A stretch of 37,114 bases of DNA from a virus. How positions within the stretch are numbered: position 1 is the stretch's first letter; every line of letters starts with the position of its first letter. The notes under the pieces are model-generated. The model was not told where the DNA came from and did not search any database. It saw nothing but the letters and a program-made list of their open reading frames with translations. Where the stretch lies: positions 1-37,114 of IMG/VR virus record IMGVR_UViG_3300046002_000907. One strand, written 5' to 3'. Both the position numbers and the translations under genes were made by a program. Shown here piece after piece: positions 5,679 through 12,462 of this stretch.

Positions 5679-6029
5679 TTAGTTTTGGAGGGTTCCTGCG
5701 AGCTTGCTGGTGCAGGTGTAGAAGGTTCGATTTTCAATTGTTTGATTCCGTGGTGATTTTTTCGGCAGAAACGTTGATAACGGCTTAAATTCTGCTTGAT
5801 ACCTTGGTGGAACTATCTCCATTACCGTAGCCTCTTTAGCTGGCTGACCAGTCGGGAAGTACACATTGCCAAGGATACGAAGTTTCGCATAATTAACTAA
5901 AGTCTGCAATTCTGACTTCAGCTCATACGTCCTCAAACAACCAAATAGGCCAAAGTTCGTTAATAAGACATCAGCAGTCATCCCGCCATGTTTATGGAAC
6001 ACCTCTAGGATTTTCTCTCTACGAGTCAT
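5679..6029 (-). CDS. Hypothetical protein with winged-helix-like N-terminus, 116 aa
   Basis: The N-terminal part, TRREKILEVFHKHGGMTADV, and the following helices resemble a helix-turn-helix/winged-helix fold. The C-terminal half is Pro-, Lys- and Thr-rich. Coupled to the preceding membrane gene by ATGA, it is the second gene of the leftward operon. A DNA-binding regulatory role is plausible from fold and position only. Confidence 0.6.
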   Translation of the reverse strand: MTRREKILEVFHKHGGMTADVLLTNFGLFGCLRTYELKSELQTLVNYAKLRILGNVYFPTGQPAKEATVMEIVPPRYQAEFKPLSTFLPKKSPRNQTIENRTFYTCTSKLAGTLQN

Positions 6030-6211
6030 AGCTTATGTCCCCTTATGAGTCTGCATTTCTCACGATCCTGATAATTAAAGTCTGGGCTAATCTCAGCAAA
6101 AGCACAATTAGATGGCTTAAACCCACGCTCCTGAGCCTTCAGACTCCAGTAAATAGCCAATGCCCCACAGGTAAACACAAATATTAAAATAGCAATTTCA
6201 GCAACTTTCAT
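6026..6211 (-). CDS. Single-pass membrane protein, 61 aa
   Basis: First gene of the leftward operon. Residues 3-25 are hydrophobic (VAEIAILIFVFTCGALAIYW), a transmembrane helix or uncleaved signal anchor, followed by a short hydrophilic tail with two Cys. The ribosome site GGAGG lies 5 nt before the ATG and is among the strongest in the window, so early high expression is likely. Function is unknown. Confidence 0.7.
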   Translation of the reverse strand: MKVAEIAILIFVFTCGALAIYWSLKAQERGFKPSNCAFAEISPDFNYQDREKCRLIRGHKL

Positions 6212-6237
6212 ATTTCCTCCGTTAGTTGTGCTGCCGA

Positions 6238-6269
6238 AATATAGTGGGGCTATCCTTAGATTCTGTCAA
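6238..6269 (-). promoter_or_regulatory. Possible leftward operon promoter
   Basis: On the minus strand TTGACA (6269-6264) precedes TATATT (6243-6238), but the spacer is 20 nt. The alternative hexamer ACTATA at 18 nt is a poor match. The consensus -35, 53 nt upstream of the first leftward gene, makes promoter activity here likely, but the -10 is uncertain. Confidence 0.4.
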
Positions 6270-6313
6270 TAGTATTTTTATATAGGAATATTGCGCTTGA
6301 TTAAAACTATTCA

Positions 6314-6342
6314 TTGACACAGTTATTGCATTGGTGCATTAT
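6314..6342 (+). promoter_or_regulatory. Rightward early promoter
   Basis: TTGACA (6314-6319), a 17-nt spacer, then CATTAT (6337-6342): a consensus -35 and a 4/6 -10 for sigma-70. It would start transcription near 6349, about 40 nt before the first rightward gene, and faces the leftward unit across the divergent region. Confidence 0.6.
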
Positions 6343-6390
6343 CTCTACATCGACACAGAAATTAGAACTCAACTTTTTCCGGAGGCTTCC

Positions 6391-6570
6391 ATGTTTTCAG
6401 TCAACCAAATCGTAGCTGGCAAAAACGCTGGTGTATTCGTAGTCTTGTCATTTCGTATTGGTGCTGACGGCGAGCGTTGGGCGAACCTGAAGGAAATCAA
6501 TCCTGTAACGCAGAAAACTTATCCCGGTGGTTTGTCTCTACCAGAAAGTGCTTTGCGCCAGTACCAGTAA
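6391..6570 (+). CDS. Small early protein, 59 aa
   Basis: First gene after the rightward promoter. The ATG at 6391 has GGAGG 6 nt upstream, which rules out the longer frame starting at 6331, inside the promoter. The protein (MFSVNQIVAGKNAGVFVVLS...) looks like a compact beta-rich fold with FRIGADGERWANL in the middle. The family resembles small phage proteins of unknown role. High early expression is suggested by the signals. Confidence 0.7.
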   Translation: MFSVNQIVAGKNAGVFVVLSFRIGADGERWANLKEINPVTQKTYPGGLSLPESALRQYQ

Positions 6571-6628
6571 ATTAAATACCCGCGGAAACTCGGGTTAGTA
6601 GCACAATATCAATCAATAGGAGACCAAT

Positions 6629-6790
6629 ATGAATATCGACGAAATCAAAGCCAAGATGGACGAACTTCTCAAAAGCAATGAACATTGGAAAAAATGCCAG
6701 GACGGTAGCTACGAAATGGCTTTGTTCATGAGTGGGTACGACAAACTGAAAGAGCAATACAACGCATTAAAAGAGGCTCAGAATGGATAA
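6629..6790 (+). CDS. Small helical protein, 53 aa
   Basis: The protein begins MNIDEIKAKMDELLKSNEHW and ends LKEQYNALKEAQNG; it is charged and probably helical or coiled-coil. AGGAG lies 6 nt before the ATG, and the stop overlaps the next start by 8 nt. No family is recognised. The 58-nt gap before it holds a small ACCCG/CGGGT hairpin (6578-6595) with no T-run. Confidence 0.65.
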   Translation: MNIDEIKAKMDELLKSNEHWKKCQDGSYEMALFMSGYDKLKEQYNALKEAQNG

Positions 6791-6977
6791 CGTAACCATT
6801 TCAGATGCCAGCACCACTGCATTTAAAGAAGGCATTGACCAGGGCATTGAGATAGCCCGTCAGATGCTTTGCAATGCGTTAGGTCAGGAAATTGATAGCT
6901 TTGGCAGGGCTTGTGCTCACGTTGATAAATTAATATGGGAGAAAGCACGTTATGAAAAAGCTACTATCGACGAATGA
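6783..6977 (+). CDS. Hypothetical early protein, 64 aa
   Basis: The product starts MDNVTISDASTTAFKEGIDQ and continues with an amphipathic helix containing IEIARQMLCNALG. It overlaps both neighbours (8 nt upstream, 26 nt downstream), typical of translational coupling in the rightward operon. No function is recognised. Confidence 0.6.
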   Translation: MDNVTISDASTTAFKEGIDQGIEIARQMLCNALGQEIDSFGRACAHVDKLIWEKARYEKATIDE

Positions 6978-7050
6978 CTGGTTTGCTAGACACCCAGTAT
7001 GCTCTGGTGCAATAATGGTCTTTCTCTATATTTTGGCTAGTTCTCTATGA
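6952..7050 (+). CDS. Tiny membrane protein, 32 aa
   Basis: The frame encodes MKKLLSTNDWFARHPVCSGA followed by IMVFLYILASSL, a hydrophobic C-terminal segment long enough to insert in a membrane. GGGAGAAAG lies upstream of the ATG and the stop overlaps the next start by ATGA. It overlaps the 3' end of the previous gene by 26 nt. Function is unknown. Real status rests on signals and coupling. Confidence 0.45.
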   Translation: MKKLLSTNDWFARHPVCSGAIMVFLYILASSL

Positions 7051-7220
7051 GCAAATCAATCCTAGACCCATCATTTAAATATGTCCCTGCTTCCAGTACC
7101 AATGTTGCTAAGACGTTTGCAAAGATTCGCCGTGAGATGCAAGCTAAGGCTAATCAGGTACAGACTGTTCAGGAAATCAAACCACTCAATATTGTGCAGT
7201 ATAAAAAATTCAAGGGATAA
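7047..7220 (+). CDS. Hypothetical early protein, 57 aa
   Basis: The protein starts MSKSILDPSFKYVPASSTNV and continues with a basic helix KTFAKIRREMQAKANQ and a C-terminal KFKG. The pattern resembles small phage proteins of unknown function that sit beside recombination genes. It starts in an ATGA overlap and ends 3 nt before the ERF gene, so it is in the same operon. Confidence 0.6.
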   Translation: MSKSILDPSFKYVPASSTNVAKTFAKIRREMQAKANQVQTVQEIKPLNIVQYKKFKG

Positions 7221-7223
7221 ATA

Positions 7224-7847
7224 ATGTCTGAATATCAAGTTTACGCAAAGCTGCAAAAAGCTAGGATGATGCTACAAGCAGCGCCAATAAAGAAGTCAGG
7301 ACACAATAAGTTTGCGGGGTATCAGTATTTTGAGTTAGGCGATTTTTTACAAACCATTAACTCTATATTCTATGAAATCGGACTCTGCTCAGTTATCAGC
7401 TTTGATAAAGAGCTGGCTACTCTACGCATTGTCGATACTGATAACGGTAGCAGCATTACATTTACTAGCCCGATGGCTGAGGCTAATCTGAAGGGCTGTT
7501 ACCCTATACAAAATATGGGCGCTGTTCAGACTTATTCTCGGAGGTACTTGTACGTAAGTGCGTTAGAGATTGTCGAGCATGATTCGCTAGACGCTACAAC
7601 AGGCCAGGATGCGCCTAGATCAGCAAAACCGATTACTAAGGATGTGTTCGATGGCATGACTAGTGACGAACAAGACGCTATCCGTAGCATTGGAGTGCAG
7701 GTTATATCACTGCTGGCACTAGACGATGTTGAAGGTGCTGTTCAGTATATTGAACAAGCAGAGTTAGATGCAGATTCCAAGACCGCCCTTTGGAGTCTGT
7801 TGGACAGTAAGCAACGGGCAGCAATTAAAAAATACACTACAAGGTAA
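7224..7847 (+). CDS. erf: ERF-family single-strand annealing protein
   Basis: A 207-aa protein with the ERF-family core: YAKLQKARMMLQAAPIKKSG at the N-terminus, FAGYQYFELGDF near residues 31-42, and MGAVQTYSRRYLYVSALEI near 98-116. ERF proteins anneal complementary single strands and circularise or recombine phage DNA, as P22 Erf does. The C-terminal third is a less conserved helical region. The next gene encodes a candidate single-strand binding protein, the usual partner. No exonuclease gene is adjacent. Confidence 0.85.
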   Translation: MSEYQVYAKLQKARMMLQAAPIKKSGHNKFAGYQYFELGDFLQTINSIFYEIGLCSVISFDKELATLRIVDTDNGSSITFTSPMAEANLKGCYPIQNMGAVQTYSRRYLYVSALEIVEHDSLDATTGQDAPRSAKPITKDVFDGMTSDEQDAIRSIGVQVISLLALDDVEGAVQYIEQAELDADSKTALWSLLDSKQRAAIKKYTTR

Positions 7848-7851
7848 ATAT

Positions 7852-8100
7852 ATGGCTTTCGACAATAATAATCGTGGGATTTTATCTAAGAACCAGAACA
7901 AGACAGCAGATAATCATCCTGAATACTCTGGTTCTATCAATATAGATGGCACAGATTACTGGCTATCTGCATGGATTAAAGAGTCTAGCAAAGACGGTAA
8001 GAAGTTCTTTAGCCTGTCGGTAAAGCCTAAAGATGCTGTTAAACAAAAGCCTAAAGCAATGCAGGAAGATGATTTTCCTATGGATGACGTACCCTTTTGA
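7852..8100 (+). CDS. Small protein with SSB-like acidic C-terminal tip
   Basis: An 82-aa protein. Residues 25-60 (YSGSINIDGTDYWLSAWIKE... and a FFSLSVKPK strand) look like a short beta-rich domain similar to DUF736-type or minimal OB-like phage proteins. The C-terminus ends DDFPMDDVPF, close to the acidic DDDIPF-type tip with which bacterial SSBs recruit partners. Placed 4 nt after erf, it may coat single strands for annealing. The ATG at 7852 fits this domain; the longer frame from 7768 lies inside erf. Function is inferred. Confidence 0.65.
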   Translation: MAFDNNNRGILSKNQNKTADNHPEYSGSINIDGTDYWLSAWIKESSKDGKKFFSLSVKPKDAVKQKPKAMQEDDFPMDDVPF

Positions 8101-8329
8101 TCTACGGAGAGAAAGCAAGCTGGCAGGAGACTTTGGTCGGTTCACTCCTTCTTGTGAGTATCTCCACCTTTTTGGGGAAAGCGGATGCTGTGAAATGGGT
8201 AGCTGGAACTTAATCACTGCCAGCCACAGACGTAGCGAGTACCCACCTAATACGCCTAGCCGGTTGTGGCGAGTAACACCGGCAGCAGGGGCTGAGTCCT
8301 CCTTTGAAGTAGTCTCCAAAACTCAGTGA
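8084..8329 (+). CDS. Hypothetical protein, 81 aa
   Basis: This frame overlaps the previous gene by 17 nt and fills what would otherwise be a 290-nt gap before the repressor. The product begins MTYPFDLRRESKLAGDFGRF and has two adjacent Cys near residue 35. Ser-Arg-Leu-Trp and Pro-rich segments follow. No Shine-Dalgarno is evident and no family is recognised. Complementary blocks within it (8119-8126 with 8217-8224; 8126-8132 with 8311-8317) could instead reflect RNA structure. Confidence 0.4.
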   Translation: MTYPFDLRRESKLAGDFGRFTPSCEYLHLFGESGCCEMGSWNLITASHRRSEYPPNTPSRLWRVTPAAGAESSFEVVSKTQ

Positions 8330-8354
8330 CCCTGCATTGTTTATAAAGTAAAGA

Positions 8355-8371
8355 CTGTATACAGCCGTATA
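8355..8371. promoter_or_regulatory. Candidate operator before the Cro-like gene
   Basis: CTGTATACAG (8355-8364) is a perfect palindrome. It overlaps a second inverted repeat, TATAC-AGCC-GTATA (8358-8371). Both sit 21-37 nt before a Cro/C1-type HTH gene, the usual place for autoregulatory binding. No strong -35/-10 pair with normal spacing was found. Confidence 0.45.
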
Positions 8372-8391
8372 AATTGCTATAGGAGATAACT

Positions 8392-8586
8392 TTGAAACTG
8401 CTAGACGAACTGCAAAGCCGCTTTGAGATCAAGAATGATCGCCACCTGGCTGCAAAACTTGGTATATCCACACCAGTGGTTAGCCGTGTACGCAATGGCA
8501 AATGTGCTGTATCGGCAGAGATTATGATCCGTATCCATGAAGTATTCGGATTGCCTATTGCTGAGATCAAGGAACTTTGCCAATGA
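8392..8586 (+). CDS. Cro/C1-type HTH repressor
   Basis: A 64-aa single-domain protein. Residues 15-45 form a helix-turn-helix: DRHLAAKLGISTPVVSRVRN followed by GKCAVSAEIMIRIHEVFG. The family binds palindromic operators as dimers and switches early transcription. The start is TTG with AGGAG 7 nt upstream. Palindromes lie directly before it. With no integrase in the window, it may control lytic timing rather than lysogeny. The stop overlaps the next start by ATGA. Confidence 0.8.
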   Translation: MKLLDELQSRFEIKNDRHLAAKLGISTPVVSRVRNGKCAVSAEIMIRIHEVFGLPIAEIKELCQ

Positions 8587-8888
8587 GCTGGGCAGGTACA
8601 GAACTTGAAGTTATCAGGTGGTCTGAGGCAAGAGGCATCATAGCCAATTCAGATTCTAAGACGCAGCTACTCAAAGCCGTATCAGAAATAGGAGAGTTAG
8701 CAGATGCTATTATTAAACGGGACAGACCTGCTATTGTTGATGGTATTGGTGATCTGCTTGTATGTCTTATTAACGTGGGGGCTTTAGAAGATATAGACCT
8801 GACCCGTTGCCTAGAATCTGCCTATAACGAGATTAAAGACCGCAAAGGCTATTTAAATAAAAACGGAGTATTTATCAAAGATGAATGA
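8583..8888 (+). CDS. MazG-like nucleotide pyrophosphohydrolase
   Basis: A 101-aa protein with KAVSEIGELADAI (about residues 31-43) and VDGIGDLLVCLIN (about 52-64), the two helices of the all-alpha MazG/dUTPase-like NTP pyrophosphatase fold. The E-x-x-E and G-D motifs would bind Mg. Phage MazG proteins hydrolyse NTPs or (p)ppGpp-type signals; the substrate here is unknown. The ATG at 8583 overlaps the repressor stop (ATGA); the upstream TTG is disfavoured. Confidence 0.75.
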   Translation: MSWAGTELEVIRWSEARGIIANSDSKTQLLKAVSEIGELADAIIKRDRPAIVDGIGDLLVCLINVGALEDIDLTRCLESAYNEIKDRKGYLNKNGVFIKDE

Positions 8889-9087
8889 CATAAATAACCC
8901 AGCACACTATACCGATGGCGGCATTGAAACCATTGATTTTATTGAAGCTAAGAAACTAGACTTCCATCTAGGCAATGCAGTTAAATACATATCCAGAGCA
9001 GGTAAGAAAGAAGACAAGCTCAAGGATCTACTAAAAGCCCAGTGGTACATTAATCGAGCAATTAATAACGAAAATGCAAAAAGTTAA
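8881..9087 (+). CDS. DUF3310 (SaV-like) protein
   Basis: A 68-aa protein with the family pattern NPAHYTDGGIETIDFIEAK, then HLGNAVKYISRAGKKEDKL and a DLLKAQWYINR helix. DUF3310 proteins are common in phages next to nucleotide-metabolism genes; function is not established. It overlaps MazG by 8 nt and the next gene by 14 nt. Confidence 0.8.
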   Translation: MNDINNPAHYTDGGIETIDFIEAKKLDFHLGNAVKYISRAGKKEDKLKDLLKAQWYINRAINNENAKS

Positions 9088-9400
9088 TCAAGAGATATAC
9101 GCTAAATTAATAAAGTACCTAATAAGCAATGATGCAACATTAGGCCAGATAGCAGATAAGACCGGACTTCATGTTATTACTGTCGGCAATCTTATGAAGA
9201 CATTTAGAAAGCATAAGTTAGTCCACATCTGCGAATGGAATGAAGATAGGCTAGGCAGGGATCAGACGATGGTAATCCGTTGGGGAGAAGGCAAGGATTT
9301 AAAGCGGTTTAGAATGTCTAGCAAAGAACGGCAAAGGTTACACAGGGCACGTAAGAAACAAGTAAGTACGCACCCTATCAGCTTGATTATGCCTTTATAA
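9074..9400 (+). CDS. HTH transcriptional regulator-like protein
   Basis: A 108-aa protein, last gene of the rightward unit. Residues 9-55 (YLISNDATLGQIADKTGLHV and following ITVGNLMKTFRKHKLVHI) form a winged helix. The C-terminal segment RMSSKERQRLHRARKK is strongly basic. It likely binds DNA; the target is unknown. Its end overlaps the converging HNH gene by 6 nt. Confidence 0.65.
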   Translation: MQKVNQEIYAKLIKYLISNDATLGQIADKTGLHVITVGNLMKTFRKHKLVHICEWNEDRLGRDQTMVIRWGEGKDLKRFRMSSKERQRLHRARKKQVSTHPISLIMPL

Positions 9401-9979
9401 GTGCTTTACTAATTCTCTTTGTAAAGAAACTTTTTTTACTTTTAATTGTGGTGCAAGCCAGCGTATAAATTCAGATATTGACTGAAAAGATTGTCCTTGA
9501 AATTCAATCTTTACATTAGTTGTTTTATTATTGGCTTGCCCATAATCATCAGCCCATCGAACATTTCCATGCTCATAACCTTTAGAGTTATCAATCCTAT
9601 CTATTGAATGCTTTTCTGATGGAGCAACACCAACATATTCACAGAATGCCTTTGGATCATTTAACCATTCATTGCATAAGAAAATTCCTTTTGCCCCATA
9701 ATTTTTATAAGCTGGATCTTTAGGATTTGTGCATCTCTTTTTAATAGAACACCAGCTTTTGTAGGCTTTTGTCCCATAAAAACCATGTTTTCTAGGTATT
9801 TCATGTCTCTTTTCTGTTCTTATACATCCACAACTTTTAGTGTTTCCTTTTGTTAAATTTAAAGCAAGTGGGGATGTTTCTTTTCCGCAATCGCATAAAC
9901 AATTCCACCGTCTATTTCCAATATAATTTTGAGCTATAAGCCGCCCAAATCTTTTTCCAGTAAGGTCAATTAATTTCAT
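9395..9979 (-). CDS. HNH-type homing endonuclease-like protein
   Basis: A 194-aa protein. The N-terminus MKLIDLTGKRFGRLIAQNYI is followed by zinc Cys (CLCDCGKE; SCGC). The HNH-like core has HSIDRIDNSKGYEHGNVRWA and QANNKTTN. Such free-standing HNH/AP2-type proteins act as mobile nucleases. It is more AT-rich than its neighbours, sits at the end of the late operon and has its own promoter-like sequence, all signs of mobility. The Met at 9979 fits the family start; another ATG lies at 9994. Confidence 0.75.
   Translation of the reverse strand: MKLIDLTGKRFGRLIAQNYIGNRRWNCLCDCGKETSPLALNLTKGNTKSCGCIRTEKRHEIPRKHGFYGTKAYKSWCSIKKRCTNPKDPAYKNYGAKGIFLCNEWLNDPKAFCEYVGVAPSEKHSIDRIDNSKGYEHGNVRWADDYGQANNKTTNVKIEFQGQSFQSISEFIRWLAPQLKVKKVSLQRELVKHL
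9404..9437 (+). terminator. Possible terminator of the rightward operon
   Basis: CTTTAC (9404-9409) pairs with GTAAAG (9421-9426), followed by AAAC and seven T (9431-9437). The stem is weak and AT-rich and lies inside the 3' end of the converging HNH gene, so it is only a candidate. Confidence 0.3.
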
Positions 9980-9985
9980 GTAATT

Positions 9986-10013
9986 ATTATACATGGAATC
10001 AAACTTTAATCAA
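9986..10013 (-). promoter_or_regulatory. Promoter-like sequence for the HNH gene
   Basis: On the minus strand TTGATT (10013-10008), a 16-nt spacer and a perfect TATAAT (9991-9986) lie 6 nt before the ATG at 9979. Transcription would start about at that ATG, giving a nearly leaderless mRNA. The sequence is AT-rich, so it could arise by chance. Confidence 0.4.
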
Positions 10014-10961
10014 CTGGCCTCTAAAATATACTTCGCCAGCATCTTCGTTTATAACCTCTACTAGCTCAGGTGGCATCAATCTTCCGTCAATAAAGGTAAG
10101 AACAGCAAATCCAGACCTATGATTGCGAGTTGAGTCCTCCGAATACTCAAACTGATCGCCCCAAACATTAGCAAGGCTTCCGGTATCGACCCCGTATCTC
10201 GTGCCTGTCAGATCAGTCCACGGCAAGACCTTGAGGGAATGAAGGTGACCGTTTACGGTGCTGATCCCTGATTTTAAAGTTGCGTTATATGCCGCATGAA
10301 TTCCGTTATAAAGACGGTGCTTTATCTGTACAGAATTATTGACCATAATGGATGTAGAGAACTTCCATAGCGGGAAATGGTCAGTTAGGTTCATGCCTTG
10401 GATACCTTTGAACGAATCCCCCACCTGAGCCGCTAGACGGGCATTAAATCTTTGGTCATGATTTCCCCAACACCAATGTAGGGCAGCGCCTTTTGCGGCC
10501 TTCTCAACCTCTCCTAGACGCTCCTGACAGGTCTCTAGCTCTTGCTTTGCGGTAGGTGTTGATCCCCAGCCTGAAGGTGGATGTCGGGAGATACTAGAAC
10601 CGTCAAATACATCGCCATTCATAACCACCATCCGAGGCTTTAAGTCCTTAATGATCTTTACGAATGCACGATGAGCAGTGCTGATAATGTCAGGCCAGTA
10701 ATGGCAGTCAGAGCCAACAACAATAATTCCGTTATCTAACTTTACGTTTGTTCTAACATTGTTGTAAGCGTAGGTTACTTGGAAATCTGGACTTCTTTTG
10801 TCAGGACTAGCTAATATAATCCCGTGAGTCTTTTCTATCTTGCGCCTTCTGATATTTACGTTCCTAGCGCCGATATTTAATATCTTGGCTAATGCAGCTA
10901 CAGATCCGTGTTTATTCCACAAAGCAATAAACTCCTGCTCTGTGCAAGCTGCTTTAGTCAT
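9999..10961 (-). CDS. Calcineurin-like metallophosphoesterase
   Basis: A 320-aa protein with the full metal-binding set: GSDCHYWPD (83-91), NGDVFDG (115-121), WGNHDQRF (165-172), H222 in NGIHAAY, and NGHLHSL (237-243). The N-terminal 50 residues form an HTH-like region (EEFIALWNKHGSVAALAKIL-type pattern with Arg/Lys after it). Such phage enzymes hydrolyse phosphodiesters or monoesters; a DNA-related substrate is possible given the HTH. It follows the lysis genes, late in the operon. Confidence 0.85.
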   Translation of the reverse strand: MTKAACTEQEFIALWNKHGSVAALAKILNIGARNVNIRRRKIEKTHGIILASPDKRSPDFQVTYAYNNVRTNVKLDNGIIVVGSDCHYWPDIISTAHRAFVKIIKDLKPRMVVMNGDVFDGSSISRHPPSGWGSTPTAKQELETCQERLGEVEKAAKGAALHWCWGNHDQRFNARLAAQVGDSFKGIQGMNLTDHFPLWKFSTSIMVNNSVQIKHRLYNGIHAAYNATLKSGISTVNGHLHSLKVLPWTDLTGTRYGVDTGSLANVWGDQFEYSEDSTRNHRSGFAVLTFIDGRLMPPELVEVINEDAGEVYFRGQLIKV

Positions 10962-10969
10962 AATCTTCT

Positions 10970-11164
10970 CTAATTTGAAAAACGATGAAATTCACCGCAC
11001 CAGTCATCCCTGCCAACTATGGGGAAGGTACTGTCATAGTCATCATCACCCATATTAATCAAAGTCGGTGGATAACGTCTGCAATAGCCTAGATCTTCTT
11101 TTGGCTCAACCTCAAAGAATGAACAAGATTGACAAGCTGGCATCCAGTCTTCTTTTTTGGGCAT
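10970..11164 (-). CDS. Cys-rich small protein, 64 aa
   Basis: The protein has ACQSCSFFEVEPKEDLGYCR, then RYPPT and later DDWCGEF. Four Cys in a C-x2-C...C...C layout suggest a metal site. The layout (CxxCxFF...G.CRRYPP...DWCGEF) looks like a recurring phage/bacterial small-protein family without a known function. It starts in a TAATG overlap with the upstream gene. Confidence 0.65.
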   Translation of the reverse strand: MPKKEDWMPACQSCSFFEVEPKEDLGYCRRYPPTLINMGDDDYDSTFPIVGRDDWCGEFHRFSN

Positions 11165-11472
11165 TATAGTTTGTTGTTTTTGTACTCTGGCTCAACATCA
11201 AGAATCTCAAAAGAATCAATGTGCCATATCTTATTTTCGCCAGTCTCAAAGACAACTAAAATTGCATTGTTTCTTCTTGTCCAGCAAAACTTAACATAAG
11301 ACTCCGTACCAAAGGCATAACCATCATTCATGCCCCTAGCACCACAATACTGATCCCTAGTCGTTATTACCGTCCAGCCACCAGCATTATTCTTAAACCC
11401 TGCCGCCTTTGATTCATCAGCGAAACTATAACAAGTTATTAATAACAAAACAATAGCGGCTAGGTTCTTCAT
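11164..11472 (-). CDS. Secreted small protein after the endolysin
   Basis: A 102-aa protein with a clear signal peptide: MKNLAAIVLLLITCYSFADE, cleavage probably after Ala18. The mature part holds two Cys and several aromatic residues and ends in an acidic-then-basic tail. AGGAG lies 8 nt before the ATG. Its place directly after holin and endolysin suggests a periplasmic role in lysis or superinfection exclusion. It lacks a lipobox at the cleavage site, so it is not an obvious o-spanin. Confidence 0.65.
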   Translation of the reverse strand: MKNLAAIVLLLITCYSFADESKAAGFKNNAGGWTVITTRDQYCGARGMNDGYAFGTESYVKFCWTRRNNAILVVFETGENKIWHIDSFEILDVEPEYKNNKL

Positions 11473-11473
11473 G

Positions 11474-11950
11474 CTAGGCTCCTAAATAAAGGGCTTTCTC
11501 ATCGTTCCGTCTTTTTACAAGACCAGGTAAAACCTTACCGCCGCCCTTTGTGTACTTTAGGAACTCTTTAGCAGCACCCTCATAATCACCCCGATTATGT
11601 TTCTGCCTCAAGGTGCTTCTCTGCAAGGCTCCTAAGCCTACATTAAAGGCAAAGCTGACCAGCGCATCCAACTGCCCTTGACTAGCAATAACAGGACAAT
11701 AACGGGATACGCCTCGTATAAAACGAACAAGATCGGTTTTAAGAATCTCATCAACTTCCTCTGTGGAAAATATGCGGAAATCTTCAATCTTTAGTGGATA
11801 CTTCATCCGGTCAGCCATGTTTAAATTACCCTGCTCAGGATACAGAACATGACCAACCCCAATAGTCCATAAAGCAGCAGGGCAGCGGTAAGGCTTATTC
11901 CTTACCCCCTCATGATGCTTCAGCATTTTTAAAGACTTATCACTAATCAT
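11474..11950 (-). CDS. Endolysin, GH24 lysozyme (T4-lysozyme type)
   Basis: A 158-aa muramidase with HHEG (Glu14), the loop YRCPAALWTIGVGH (21-34) and GQLDALVSFAFNVG (about 92-105). It should cleave the N-acetylmuramic/N-acetylglucosamine bond of peptidoglycan. Aligned with T4 lysozyme, Glu14 matches E11 and Thr29 matches T26, but Asp20 is replaced by Cys23, a substitution found in many phage GH24 enzymes. No signal peptide or anchor is present, so export depends on the holin gene overlapping it by ATGA. Confidence 0.9.
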   Translation of the reverse strand: MISDKSLKMLKHHEGVRNKPYRCPAALWTIGVGHVLYPEQGNLNMADRMKYPLKIEDFRIFSTEEVDEILKTDLVRFIRGVSRYCPVIASQGQLDALVSFAFNVGLGALQRSTLRQKHNRGDYEGAAKEFLKYTKGGGKVLPGLVKRRNDEKALYLGA

Positions 11951-12462
11951 TTGCCAAATGCCCGACCACCAAAATGAAACGCTATGATGGATGCAAACAG
12001 CGCCTGAGTCTCGTCATCCCAAAGCTGTTCTGCCATTTCCTTAAAAGAAACACCAGCCTCAAAGCCCTTGTAAGCCAGAACCGCATCCAGAGCGCATAGG
12101 AGGCCAAAGAAGCCATAAGTAATGACAGGACGTACCGAAGCCCTCAGATTCTTCATCCACTGGCTAGTGCCTTCTCCTAGCTTCATATCGTGGGCATAGA
12201 TAGACTGCATCTCAGCCTGTTGAGCGCCTATCAGCGCCACTCTTTCATCAGAGGCAGACTGGACTTTAATCTCGTCGAGCTTAACTTCCTCGATACGCTG
12301 TTGGGCAGCAAAACCTTCTTTAGCCAAAGACAGTTCTCGCTCTGTCTGCATCTTGGCAAGCTCTAGCTCATGCTTCTTGTCCGACTTATCCTGAAAAAAG
12401 TCCAGAATCTTAGGCAAACCACCCATTAAGAACGATGTAAAAGTAGATAGCAAAGTAAGCAT
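11947..12462 (-). CDS. Holin, three-TM type
   Basis: A 171-aa protein. The N-terminal hydrophobic segment (LTLLSTFTSFLMGGLPKIL) is followed by a charged coiled-coil (about residues 28-95) and two more membrane segments (TYGFFGLLCALDAVLAY and QALFASIIAFHFGG). This matches phage '3TM' holins adjacent to endolysins. It should permeabilise the inner membrane to release the lysozyme. The ATG at 12462 (GGGGGA upstream, TAATG overlap) is preferred over the TTG at 12486. Confidence 0.75.
   Translation of the reverse strand: MLTLLSTFTSFLMGGLPKILDFFQDKSDKKHELELAKMQTERELSLAKEGFAAQQRIEEVKLDEIKVQSASDERVALIGAQQAEMQSIYAHDMKLGEGTSQWMKNLRASVRPVITYGFFGLLCALDAVLAYKGFEAGVSFKEMAEQLWDDETQALFASIIAFHFGGRAFGK

Noticed and set aside
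8119-8317. Long-range complementary blocks suggesting a large RNA in the gap before the repressor
   Set aside because: Only two 7-8 nt pairings over about 200 nt, no second copy and no T-run; an ordinary coding frame spans the same interval.
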